Below the pieces are notes generated by a model. The model was not told the DNA's origin, did no database searches, and worked only from the letters and a program-made list of their open reading frames with translations. 64,000 bases of DNA from Takakia lepidozioides (lineage: Eukaryota; Streptophyta; Takakiopsida; Takakiales; Takakiaceae): the NCBI GenBank assembly GCA_030704615.1, contig CM060731.1, forward strand, positions 48,856,001 to 48,920,000, in the 5' to 3' direction. This document shows positions 34,365 through 43,959 of the stretch, one piece after another (position 1 is the first letter of the stretch; every line of letters begins with the position of its first letter). A program made the position numbers and the translations under genes.

Positions 34365-34890
34365 TCACTGCCATCTCCCAAACCCTTCTAGCTCTTCCTT
34401 ATAGTGCGAAGGACAATGATAATCATTATATTTATCAATAGTTTGGTCTCGGAACACCATAATTAATAGTATCATTTTTTTCATTTGTGTTTGAAGATAC
34501 GCCAAAAGTCTCCAAAACTTTGGATCGTCCAAATTTTCATGTGGATCCCCGAACCTGTTCCTCTCAACATATTTCGCCACAGACGGAGCTTCCAACAATG
34601 CAAGGAGGTATTTCTCAAGCTTTCTAAGCAAACATTTGTCCTTTGCAAATGTTTCGAAGGGTGGAGGGTAAATGCATGACCCCATGGGATTGATGACACA
34701 CTTGTATGGGCTATCATCAACAAGGAGAGTGTTTTCCTCATCATATCGACCTTTGTATTTGTCCCACACTCTCCTAAGAGGCTTCAGAAAAAAAGGGCGA
34801 GAAGATTCTGTAGAACTTTTTGCTGCGTTGAAGTTTCTGGGAGCAATATTGGGTGGACAAACAATGCAATCGTCCTGCGACATAACAAAA
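34365..34890 (-). pseudogene. FCP1-like (NIF/HAD) phosphatase fragment
   Basis: The minus strand encodes IFVMSQDDCI, then FFLKPLRRVWDKYKGRYDEE, NTLLVDDSPYKCVINP, IYPPPF, YLLALLEAPSVAKYVERNRF and GDP. These match the second half of FCP1-homology (NIF) HAD phosphatases: the W/S-QD-C strand, the conserved LLxDDSPYK motif with the Mg-binding aspartates, the IxPPPF turn and the terminal YL..L helix. The N-terminal half with the DLDGTL-type catalytic loop is missing; in its place stands LINE 3' sequence. There are no internal stops, so the truncation may be recent or the frame was lucky. As it stands it could not act as a phosphatase. Confidence 0.72.
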
Positions 34891-35079
34891 ATAGGCTGTC
34901 GAAAAGTGGAGACGCAAAGCTGCGGAGTGTTTGACATGCTTCCAATTAATATCACGCTCAAATTCGGGTGAGGCGATGGAAGGTGGCACGGAGGTTTCGG
35001 CAGCGATCAAGGGGTTGTATGTTGTAGTATAGGCGATCCTTCGAAGCACAACATTCCTTGCACAAACCCACGCATGCAT
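34891..35079 (-). pseudogene. LINE-C ORF2 terminal fragment
   Basis: The minus strand reads SPEFERDINWKHVKHSAALR, the same terminal motif as DSPKFDREINWKHVNDRHST at the end of LINE-D (about 40965-41025). It passes without a 3' UTR into the phosphatase fragment, so this is a chimeric junction. Confidence 0.6.
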
Positions 35080-35340
35080 TCATCCTACATTCATCCATTC
35101 CACATAGTCATTCATCCTTAAGAATTTCGCTGTACATTCTACTCAAATTTTCATGCATGGAATCGGCGTCTTAGGTCCCAGGCATCGTATGTTACCCTCC
35201 GTTCCACTCAACATTGCCCCCACGACAATAGGTCCTGCTTTTCCCATGGCTATAGGCTCCGCTTCCCTTATATGCTCATACTTAAGAAATCTGCTCACGC
35301 TTAGCGCACTAAGCGTGAGCGCGTTCACGCGTTAGCTTCC
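35080..35340. other. Spacer with ATTCATCC repeats and a perfect hairpin
   Basis: CATTCATCC occurs several times at 35080-35120, as it does at 50420-50540 and 41826. At 35293-35320 there is a perfect inverted repeat: GCTCACGCTTAG, four bases, CTAAGCGTGAGC. No gene is present. Confidence 0.7.
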
Positions 35341-35408
35341 CTCAGACCTGAGGGTGGCTGGTGGAAGCACCTGGTTAATGGGTACATCCTCAATAGCTCT
35401 CCTCTCGA
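35341..35408 (+). pseudogene. LINE-D ORF2, part left of CACTA-2
   Basis: In frame this reads LRPEGGWWKHLVNGYILNSS and continues in the same frame at 39482 when CACTA-2 and one CGA are skipped. It matches the LVNSTPRNSS region of LINE-A at about 16640. Confidence 0.8.
35406..35408. other. Target-site duplication (left) of CACTA-2
   Basis: CGA here and CGA at 39479-39481. Three base pairs is the standard CACTA duplication. Confidence 0.9.
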
Positions 35409-35869
35409 CACTACAAGAGATGAGCGTTTTTAGGACTACGGCTTTGGCGGAGTCATAAAAACTGCACTAGGTAGATGACTACAGAGCGCTAAAATGCATT
35501 GCAGTCATAGTTTTATGACTTTGTAGTAATGGATATCACTACATGACTCCGGAAAGTTAGGGAGCATTGGTCAAACATTGTTGACCATGATAACATGGAT
35601 GGTTTATATGACTAGTGTGATATGTTTGACTACACGTGGACAACGTTTCATGGAATCTTATGACTCCATGACTGAAGATGGTTTCATAGCTCTATTTATA
35701 CGACTACATCACTACGCGTGTCATTTTGAAGGCACATATAATGCAAATAAGGTTGCCCATTAGGTTTAAAAAAGTTAAAAAGTTGCTAATAAGGTTGCCC
35801 ATTAGGGTAATCGTGAACAGAAAGGAGGGCTGGGACTTGGCGTTTTTTTTGTCTCCTACGCCACACCAC

Positions 35870-35965
35870 ATAGCCGAGGGATGGAACGCGATGATAGCAG
35901 GATATGCAGGGGTGTGGGATGGAGGCGTTGAGCAAATGATGCACGAAGGAGAAGAGGAGGAGGAG
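35870..35965 (+). pseudogene. Short PPR fragment in CACTA-2
   Basis: The frame reads GWNAMIAGYAGVWDGGVEQM, a degraded P motif (normally SWNAMIAGYAQ), followed by a GAGGAG-rich run. It resembles the repeated units at 19-20.3 kb. Confidence 0.55.
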
Positions 35966-36129
35966 AGGAGATGAGGAGAAGCCAGCTTGTCGTTCTTGGG
36001 AGAGTCAGCTTGGTCTTAGCAGGCGTGTTTCAATCTTTGACTACTCAGCTACGCCGTAGTGGTTCAATCTCACAGACCAATCCGACATTACCTGACTACA
36101 GACACAAGCAACACACACAAGAGGTCCTT

Positions 36130-36830
36130 TTAGGTTGATGGTCGGTCAAATCCTCCATGGGTCAGGATAGGTCAAGGACAATGTGGTAGGGCACCTTCTT
36201 CTTCAACCTATTTCAGCCCGTGTTGCCCTCTCATCAGACTCGGCCGCAAGATGCATATTGAATTCTGTAAGTTAGGTCGTTGGGTAGATCTGTGGTGGTT
36301 TGGAGTGACTTTGGCAAGTTACTACCACTGTGGCAACAGGGAAGTATCCAAAAACATATAATAGAGGTGAGGAGAAGCTTTGGGGTGAACACTTTCCGAC
36401 CCCAGTCAATGGTGGGACAATGGAGACAAAAAGGCGAATGCCTGTTGGACTACAGAGAGAAGCAGATGCATTTCAGATTGTGATAAGTAGGGTCGGGGTG
36501 TTTTGGGGAAGAACTCCATATCAGTATGGTTGGGGTGTTTGCTGGTAGAATTCTAGGCTGTCAGAGGCATGGATAGCTGAAGGAGCAGGGATAGAGTGTG
36601 GGTCCATATTCATCCAAGAGGGCTGGATTTCAAGCTCCACATTACCTATGATTCCCTGTGGAAGGATAGCTACAAGAAACCTACATGGGTAGATGGTCAA
36701 CTGGAAGCGGCAGCAGCAACGGCACAATTGATAAGGTCAGGTACTTCTACTGAAGGCACCTCCTTCAGCACATTTCACCCTGTTTTTTCCTCTTATCCGT
36801 TTCTTGCGAGCTGTCTTCTCTTATCTGTTT
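36130..36830 (+). repeat. PPR-linked repeat family copy in CACTA-2
   Basis: This corresponds in reverse orientation to 20809-22790, with the same phrases (GTCAAGGACAATGTGG, GACCCCAGTCAATGGTGGGA, GCGAATGCCTGTTGGACTAC, CTACAAGAAACCTACATGGG) in the same relative order. The coding-like frame WKDSYKKPTWVDGQLEAAAA is present. Confidence 0.75.
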
Positions 36831-37614
36831 GTCTGCCCAGTCTTCAGTGAATGCGTCAAGGCTTTGTGTTTTGGCTTCTTCCTCGCTTTTGTCACCCTCT
36901 CCCATGAATATCTCTGGTTGGCGCTCAAACCCTGTTGAGCTGTAGATGTTGTCCATGCCAATGCATTCTTCTTCACCAAATCCATGTTTTTGCCCTAAAT
37001 CATTGATGTCTTGGCTGGATTTCTGCAGAATAGGCATCCCATCCCCTATTTCGGCCTTCTTTGCACTTTCCCGTGTCAACATGTTGATGTGGGGTGTTGT
37101 TGTAGTCTTATTGGAGTGTGATCACTTATATGGTATATCTCGTCCAACTCATCCAGTGCCTCCACTCATTATGAGTGAACTAACATGACACTTGTGCTAT
37201 TGGTTGCATCATGTACTCCGTGCTTGGCAGTGGGTAAGCTTCTCCTCCTTCCACGTACTCGTTGATCACTCCAAAAGGTACTCCATACATCTTCCCTTGA
37301 GGTCCTACCCCTTTTTTTGCTTCTGTGATTGTTTCAGCTTTGCTGAAAGTTTGCCAAGACCCATGTTGGGTTAGTGTGTGACGACTGTGTCTCATGTTAT
37401 TACAGATTTTGCACAGTGTTCTTTGTTTGGGCCTTCTGATGCCTTGTCTGATGGACTCAAGTTTGTCAAAATCAATTTGTATCCACTCTGCTTCCATGTT
37501 GTTGCTGTCAGCAGCTTGTTCTTCTGCCAGCTGAAGCCCGACAGGGCCTGGGTCTTCCCTTATGCCCGCATCAGAGCATTTCCCAATGTCTGTAGTTGCT
37601 TCATCCTTCCTCAA
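36765..37614 (-). other. Two unrecognised ORFs in CACTA-2, minus strand
   Basis: Minus-strand open frames at 36765-37082 (105 codons, acidic, GFEEEECIGMDN-like text) and 37180-37614 (144 codons, with CKICNNMRHSRHTL and KMYGVPFGVINEY) lie between the two PPR-related parts. They lack similarity to the PPR cargo, and I recognise no domain. The pair CxxC...HxxH in CKICNNMRHSRH could be a degenerate zinc-binding site but this is weak. They may be captured exons, or part of a former transposase or accessory gene of the element. Confidence 0.35.
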
Positions 37615-37675
37615 CTCCGCCCTCTCTTTGGCAGGTTGCGCACCTTCACCTCCACCTCCACCTTCACCTCCATGG

Positions 37676-37890
37676 TGACATCATCAAAGCTGGAATTGTA
37701 CCAGATGTCATTCTGAACACTGCCCTGGTGGACATGTATGCGAAATGTGGGTGCATTAAGGATGCGAAGGGAGTTTTCAACACTATGGCTGAACGAGATG
37801 TGGTGTCATGGAACGCGATGCTTGCAGGGTATGCAGAGCAGGGACATGGTATGGAGACCTATGATCAAATGATGGGGGAAGGGGGCACCT
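37676..37890 (+). pseudogene. PPR triplet fragment in CACTA-2
   Basis: Reads GDIIKAGIVPDVILNTALVD, then MYAKCGCIKDAKGVFNTMAE, RDVVSWNAMLAGYAEQGHGM and ETYDQMMGEG: the end of an L motif, a full S motif and a full P motif. It then passes directly into the PPR-linked repeat (GGCACCTTCTTCAA). It is closest to the units in CACTA-1 (for example around 20050-20300 on the minus strand). Confidence 0.88.
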
Positions 37891-38620
37891 TCTTCAATAG
37901 CTCACAGCGGCTACAAGTGGGTAGATGGTCAACTGGAAACAGCAGCGGCAACAGCACAATTCATAAAACAAGGCGCTGCTAATGAAGGTACATTCTTCAA
38001 CATATTTCACCTTGTTTTCCCTGCTATCAGAGTCGTTCCTAAATTTTAATGTTGAATTCTGCAAGTTAGCTCGTTGGTGGATCTATGGTAGTTTTGGAGT
38101 GATTTTGATATGTTACTGCCAATGTGGTCGACAGGAAAGTATTAATAAATAGATAACAGAGACTCGAGGAGAAGCTCTAGGATGAATACGTTCCCGACCT
38201 CAGTCAATGGTGGAACAATCGAGGCAAAAAGTGAATGTCTGTTGGAAGCAGACGCAAGTCAGCATAGGAACTAGTGTGATAAGTAGGGTTGGGGTGTTTG
38301 CTCAAGCAATTCTAGGCTGTCATTGTCAGCTGCTAGCAGCAAGGCGAGGATGTATGCATGATTTGTGCAGGGGCATGGATAGCTGAAGGAGCAGGATAGA
38401 TGTGTGGGTCCAGATTCATCCAAGAGGGCCGGATTTCAAGCTCCATATTACCTATGATTCCATGTGGAAGGATAGGTACAAGAAACCTGCATGGGTAGAT
38501 GGTCAACTGGAAGCCGCAGCAGCAGCGGCACAATTGATCAAATCAGGCACTGTTAATCAAGGCACCTTCTTCAACACATTTCACCCTGTTTTTCCCTCTT
38601 ATCAAATCGGCCGTAAGTAT
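37891..38620 (+). repeat. Second PPR-linked repeat copy in CACTA-2
   Basis: Two partial copies of the family with the frames WKDRYKKPAWVDGQLEAAAA and IKSGTVNQGTFFNTFHP at about 38465-38595. A shorter degraded block is at 37905-38040. Confidence 0.75.
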
Positions 38621-39478
38621 TGCACTGTTTAACAGGGTCCTTGATTCTAGTAGCATCAGAACAAACTAGTATTACAACAATTCAGCCCATGTGTGGGCTT
38701 GCTTATTTTTTGCTTACTGGACCTTTTCAGGCATGGATTTTTGGACCTTGTGACCTTTGAGGTGTCCATTGGGACATTGGTCTCCTTTGGATTTTTGTAA
38801 TATCATTTACACGGCGTGTATTCCCCTGTACTTGTCTATTTTGAATGTCCTTGTGGTTGCTAGTATGCAAGAGGGGTCCATTCTGTTTTTATATCAGAAT
38901 TTCACCATGTAATGAAGAATTTAAATCATTTAATCTATTTTTATTTTGTATAACATTATTAAATTAAACAATAATACCATTTAAAATTTTCCAAGCTGTT
39001 ATCCCCTGTTTTCAAAATTAAAATATAAATTTAAGAATTTAAAATTACAAATATAACTATTAAATTATTTTTAGAGACATTCTTGATGACACATGGCATA
39101 AACCCTGCCATATATGCTAGTCATATATTATGTCTAAGTGCCACATGTCACATCTGAAGTGCAACAGGTGTCGTGAGGTGTCGCTTGCGTAGTGGTGCAC
39201 GTGTTTCTCTAAAGCCTCTCCATGTAGGCAATGCTCATCAGACAATGTAGCCATATAGTTAGTCGTATGTAAGTCATAGAGTTATAACTACATCACTCTC
39301 TTATGCATGACTCCAGGTGTCACGCACGCAGTCACGGCTATGACTTGCAAAATGCAGTCCTAAAGACTAGTCGCTATGACAGGGTTTTTTTCACTACAGA
39401 GTGATATAGTCATGAACGCATATAGGACTGAAAAAATAGTCATATGTGCAGTCATAAAAACGCTCATATATTGTAGTG
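38621..39478. other. Right non-coding arm of CACTA-2
   Basis: AT-rich, then from about 39100 a subterminal zone with repeated GTCAT/ATGAC motifs (for example TAGTCGTATGTAAGTCATAG) up to the right terminus. A partial internal CACTACAGAG at 39393 resembles the terminus. Confidence 0.6.
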
Positions 39479-39481
39479 CGA

Positions 39482-41045
39482 ATCTAAACTATGGAACCCA
39501 TCACTGAGATGGATGACACATGGCTTTAAACACAAGTCACTGGGCTCACCTCTTTGGAGAGCTATATGGACAATCTGGAACTCAATCAGGCCTCGTCTGG
39601 TTAAAAATGACCCCCAAACTTACGAGGAAACAATGCGCCAATATCTCACCCTCAACTCGAATACTCCTTCCGCAACAGAAAGAGCCTCTGCAGCCATATT
39701 CTCAGCCTGGGATAGATTACACATCACTCAGATAAAAGACATTTGGTGTGGGCAAGCCTTCTTATCCCAAGACCAAATCAATGACATCATAGGTACTCAA
39801 AGATGCATATCGGGCTACCAACTGCTTCTGCAAAGGATTCCAGACACTTGGAAACAACTCTCATTTCGGGGCCAGATCAAGGTAGCCCTAGCAATTGGGT
39901 CACCTATTCCAATTCCCCAAACCATGTCATATACATTACTGAAACGAAATCAGGCCATTTCTCGGGGCAAGTTCTTGACAGAATTGGAACTATCCAACTA
40001 GCTCAGGATTCATTCACTGTTTCCCATACAAATCTCCGGTGGTCATCTGCCGACAAAGATGTGAACCCTTCCGCGCCTCTTGACCAGACACCGGTTACCT
40101 GGCTATCCTCAAACTTGTCCTTTGGGTGGAAGGAGGTCCTCTCATGGGGCTGGCCATTGACCCTAAGGAGTGGTCATGGGACATTGGCACCTCTCGCCCT
40201 CTGTTCTTTAATTATTCTACCAAAGCAGCATACCGCTCACTGCTTAAAACACCCCAATTCCAAATCAAATGGTCCTCCAAGTGGGCATGTCATGGCCTCC
40301 AACAGGCTAGATGGAACCTTATCTAGCCAACATTTGGAATAAGCTCAGACCTGCAAAAGTGGCCGCATTTCTATGCCAAATGGCAAACCGGGTTCTCAAG
40401 GTGGGGAGGCCCTCACAAGTTTACTAAACCCTGGCTATCCTTTTCAGAGGCATTACTATGCAAATGTTGCAGCTTAGGTATGGCAGAATCTCTTGAGCAT
40501 TGCCTCCTTCATTGCAACATACCCTAAGAAACCTGGCCTCGTCTCATCCCCATTATGAATATTTGGAAACCAGGGTCACCATCCACAATTCAAAATCTAC
40601 TAAACTATGACGTTCTGTATCACCGGATCTATTGTCATTGTCCCGTCTTTGAATCCTTCAGATCAATAACACTATGGAATATCTGGAAGGTCAGATGCAA
40701 CTGGTCCTTCACTACAGAGAGGACATGTCTCTCTATGCTGTTAGCCACCATCTTTCATGAAGTTCAAATTGAGGCAAGGAATGCTTGGGTGAAAATGATT
40801 GCAGACATCAGCAGGGATCTGGACGCTGAACCTGGGATCTTCCGTAAATTCCAATCTTCATGGGGTAAGGTCGACATCATATGCAGCAGCTCTTTGTCGA
40901 GATGCTGCCAATGGACCAGGAACCCTCCAATCAGTTGGCAAAGAACAACAACGCCACCTCCAGGACTCACCTAAGTTTGACAGGGAAATTAATTGGAAAC
41001 ATGTCAACGATAGACACTCCACCAGGCTCAGCTTTGATCATTCAT
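39482..41045 (+). pseudogene. LINE-D ORF2, part right of CACTA-2
   Basis: Frames carry SKLWNPSLRWMTHGFKHKSL, PLWRAIWTIWNSIRP, TYEETMRQYLTLN and FSAWDRLHITQIKDIW. A degraded zf-RVT region follows at 40330-40530 (RPAKVAAFLCQMANRVLKVG), then SITLWNIWKVRCNW, EARNAWVKMIADISRDLDAE and DSPKFDREINWKH. Several stops and shifts are present. The order of blocks equals LINE-A (23.6-25 kb) and LINE-B. Confidence 0.85.
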
Positions 41046-42000
41046 AAACTTCACCAACTCATTCCCCTCACCTGCCTTCTTCTCTTTCACTATTTGTTGG
41101 CTGCCACTTGCAGGGCTCCCCTAGGCTACCTCACGTCCTCTCCCACTCCTCCCTCACCTCTTCAGCCAATTATACCTTCACAATCTATCCCCATGGGGTT
41201 ACTTCCCATTCAGTCGGTCTAGACTGATGTCTCTCCCCTTGCTGGAATTGCAGGGCTCCTGTAGGCCTCCTCTCGATCTCATCGACTCTCAATGGCTTTT
41301 TTAGTTGAGCCTCTCATGATAGTTTCTCACTTCTGCAAGACTCTCTGTCCCCCAATCGGCCGGTCCAGGATGGTATTCTCTTAGCAGAGTTTCGAAAGCT
41401 CTTTCATTTGCTCTTTAGATCGGAGGTAGGGTTGTAGCTGGTCTACTTAACTATCCTCCTTACCAATTTTTGCCCACAATCGAGAGCTCACAACTCGTGG
41501 TCTCTGGTTCAGTCGTAGCTCGTTCCTAGGTAACAATCTAGGGAAATAGCTATAATTTTCATCTGGTAGGATGGTTCTTTCTCATTATGGATCTTTGGGT
41601 TCGTCCCGCACCAACTGGTGGGACGTGACTTCCGCGTGAGCGCAGGCTCACACCAGCTGATGTGGCGTGAGTGTGGGGTCACGCTGGCGTGGCGAGGGCC
41701 TGCTGACATGTTGTTATCCTGCTGATGTGGCAGTCGTCTGAATGACGTGGCATTTGGACAACTTGCCAGATGTCATGTCATTAAAAACATATAGCACCTA
41801 TAGCCGAGGGGCCTATAGCCGTGGCATTCATTCATCCAAAACACCAAAAATTAATGACTTGTGAAAGCATTTGCATCCATTCCATTTATTTTCAAACGAC
41901 TACACACAAGAAAGAAATGGCACACATTGCACAACATAATTGGAGGCTGCACTGGCAAATATACGAAGGGACATCAAGTTCAAGTTTCAATTCTTGTGAA
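41046..42000. other. No gene seen; GC-rich patch with ACGTGGC-like motifs
   Basis: At 41590-41830 TGACGTGGCA, GATGTGGCGTGAG and CCTATAGCCG recur. Very similar motif-rich text occurs at 50640-50830 (GACGTGGCTTCACGTGACGT, CTATAGGCAC), pointing to an undescribed repeat. Otherwise unremarkable. Confidence 0.45.
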
Positions 42001-43959
42001 ATCCAGTAGTGGAAATTGCAGATGACCAAAGTGAAGAGGATGCTATGTGCTCCTATCCCGCTGCATAAGTGTATTCACCTCGTTGAAACTCATGGTGGCC
42101 TGGTGAATGAAGATGTCGCGTCTGGGATCACAAACCATTCTGTTCAAGAAGATAAAATACAGATTCTTGCAGGGTATAAATTTTCCTATCTTTCCCAAAC
42201 TTGTTATAAGCATGCCAACAAAATCAGGACAAGTGCAATTGGGGAAATTTGAAACTGTTATGTCGTACAATTGCATAGCGGATGTGGAGGTCATCATAGT
42301 GTAGATTGTCCATACCCGGGATGTGGAACTTCCGTAGTGCCTGTAACACGACCTTGAAGCATTCGAGCGGATTCCACCTTGCCGAAGTATTCGGCAGTCG
42401 GAGGGAAAAGACAAACCAGCTTCCCATTTTGTTTTGTTGGCCATGCATCAGCGTTGGGTGGTGGCACTCGAGAACTTACTGAAGTAGAAGCACCTGCATG
42501 TATAGAGGGGGCTCGCTGAAGGGAGAAGCCTGCCTCCTCCAACATGGCAATCTCTTGAGTTATGAAATGTGTCCCCACCTCACAGGCCAAATGATTAGTG
42601 GAAGAGGCTTCATGACCACCGATGGTCGCACAGTCCCACGCACACACCTACCACAGTTGTCAAGGCAGAACCAGAATTAGTGGTTCTTTGCCTTTGCTTG
42701 CCCGTAAGGCCGGAACAAACCAGTGAAGGTCGGAGCCAGAATGCAGACCTTGCCTTTGGATATGGAGGACTTGCACTTCTCACGATTGGTGGCTCTGATT
42801 GCAGTGCACTTCACTCGAGACCCAGCACTGGTGTGTTCTATGTGCCAGACTTTGTCATGGCACATGGACTCCACCACATTGGGGAGGACGTTCGACTCCT
42901 GCACCCCATTGCATTGACAGTGGGAGATGCCTGGGTCTGGCTTTGTAAGAAAGGTTCCTCTACACTGGACATTCCGGAAACAAATCTCTGATGCAATTGA
43001 ACACACGGAGTGGAGAAGTTGTCCCTGTCCGGCCTGTGCGAGTCCGTATCCGAACCAGGAGGGGTGTTCAATTTCCATTTACAAGAGCCGAATCTCTCCT
43101 CGCCCTCCAGATGCGGAACTCTGGACACCGGATGAGCTCCCTCCGCACACATGCTGACAGCCCTGGCTATCTTGTTGGGATCCCCCGATCTTCTTGTGGC
43201 TTGCAACATCAACTCAGACTTGTTGGGACCATTGCCACCAACGCCACCCCGCAAGAACTCCCGGTATCTCGTTTGTTGCTATAGAGCTCGTATTTGATCA
43301 ACTTCCCGTCAATACCGTAAACCTCTCTTTCGAGGAAGACAGTGCCAATCTGGTACTCAAAACGTGTTGCTAGGAGATGTTCCTCCGCAATTGCAAAACC
43401 ATTGTCATCGGCATCCTTCAAGAAATGGACAGGTTTCTCGGCAGGTTGAAGCTGACCAAGAGAGGCACATCCTGGAGTTGCAACAAACGGTCATGGCCAA
43501 TAGAAATGAAATCTCGGTCACTAACAAGGCTTGGAAGGAAGCCAATAATCTGCTTGCTGCCTATGCGAATTTGGTTGAACCTCATGCGAAGCACATGGAG
43601 GCTTTACAACAGCAGTTAGATGTGTACAAACTCAGAGAGGAGCACACTGACCGTTCAATGGTGAGGGTTTTGCCATGTAGAAATACCAAATGAGAGCCAT
43701 TTTTCGTGGCAAAGAATTGTGGGGTATAGTGGATGGGACAGTAGTTCGAGAGCCAGTTGGGGATAATGTCGTACCAACCATTCTTGTTGAGATAGCTGCC
43801 TAGGACAAGAAGAGTCAGGCGCTTGGAATACCTTATCAAGCCCTTGATAGGAGACTGCCGAAGAACTCGATGAGCTGTGATACTTCCTTTGCCTTCTGAA
43901 AGAAGTTGTTGAATCTCTAGTGCAACTAGCTAGTTACTGTTTACTTAGTCAATCTTCAG
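42001..43959. other. Decayed coding-like region of unknown origin
   Basis: Both strands have moderate ORFs: minus strand 42294-42647 (PPPNADAWPTKQNGKLVCLF), 42677-43078 and 43209-43421 (FEYQIGTVFLEREVYGIDGK); plus strand 43364-43693, which predicts a coiled coil (ERHILELQQTVMANRNEI). None has a domain I recognise. It may be the downstream part of the coiled-coil locus at 43960-46843, broken by frameshifts. Confidence 0.35.

Larger units (their letters stand above)
35409..39478. mobile_element. CACTA-2: non-autonomous CACTA transposon with PPR cargo
   Basis: The 4070-bp element has inverted ends that agree at 25 of 28 bases: left CACTACAAGAGATGAGCG, right (reversed) CACTACAATATATGAGCG, each continuing TTTTTA and then GAC. 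It is flanked by CGA on both sides. Subterminal regions are rich in AGTCAT/ATGACT at both ends. There is no transposase ORF, so it must be moved in trans. Inside are fragments of a PLS-type PPR gene, blocks of the PPR-linked repeat family, and two unrecognised minus-strand ORFs. Removing the element plus one CGA restores the reading frame of the host LINE, which proves the boundaries. Confidence 0.93.
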
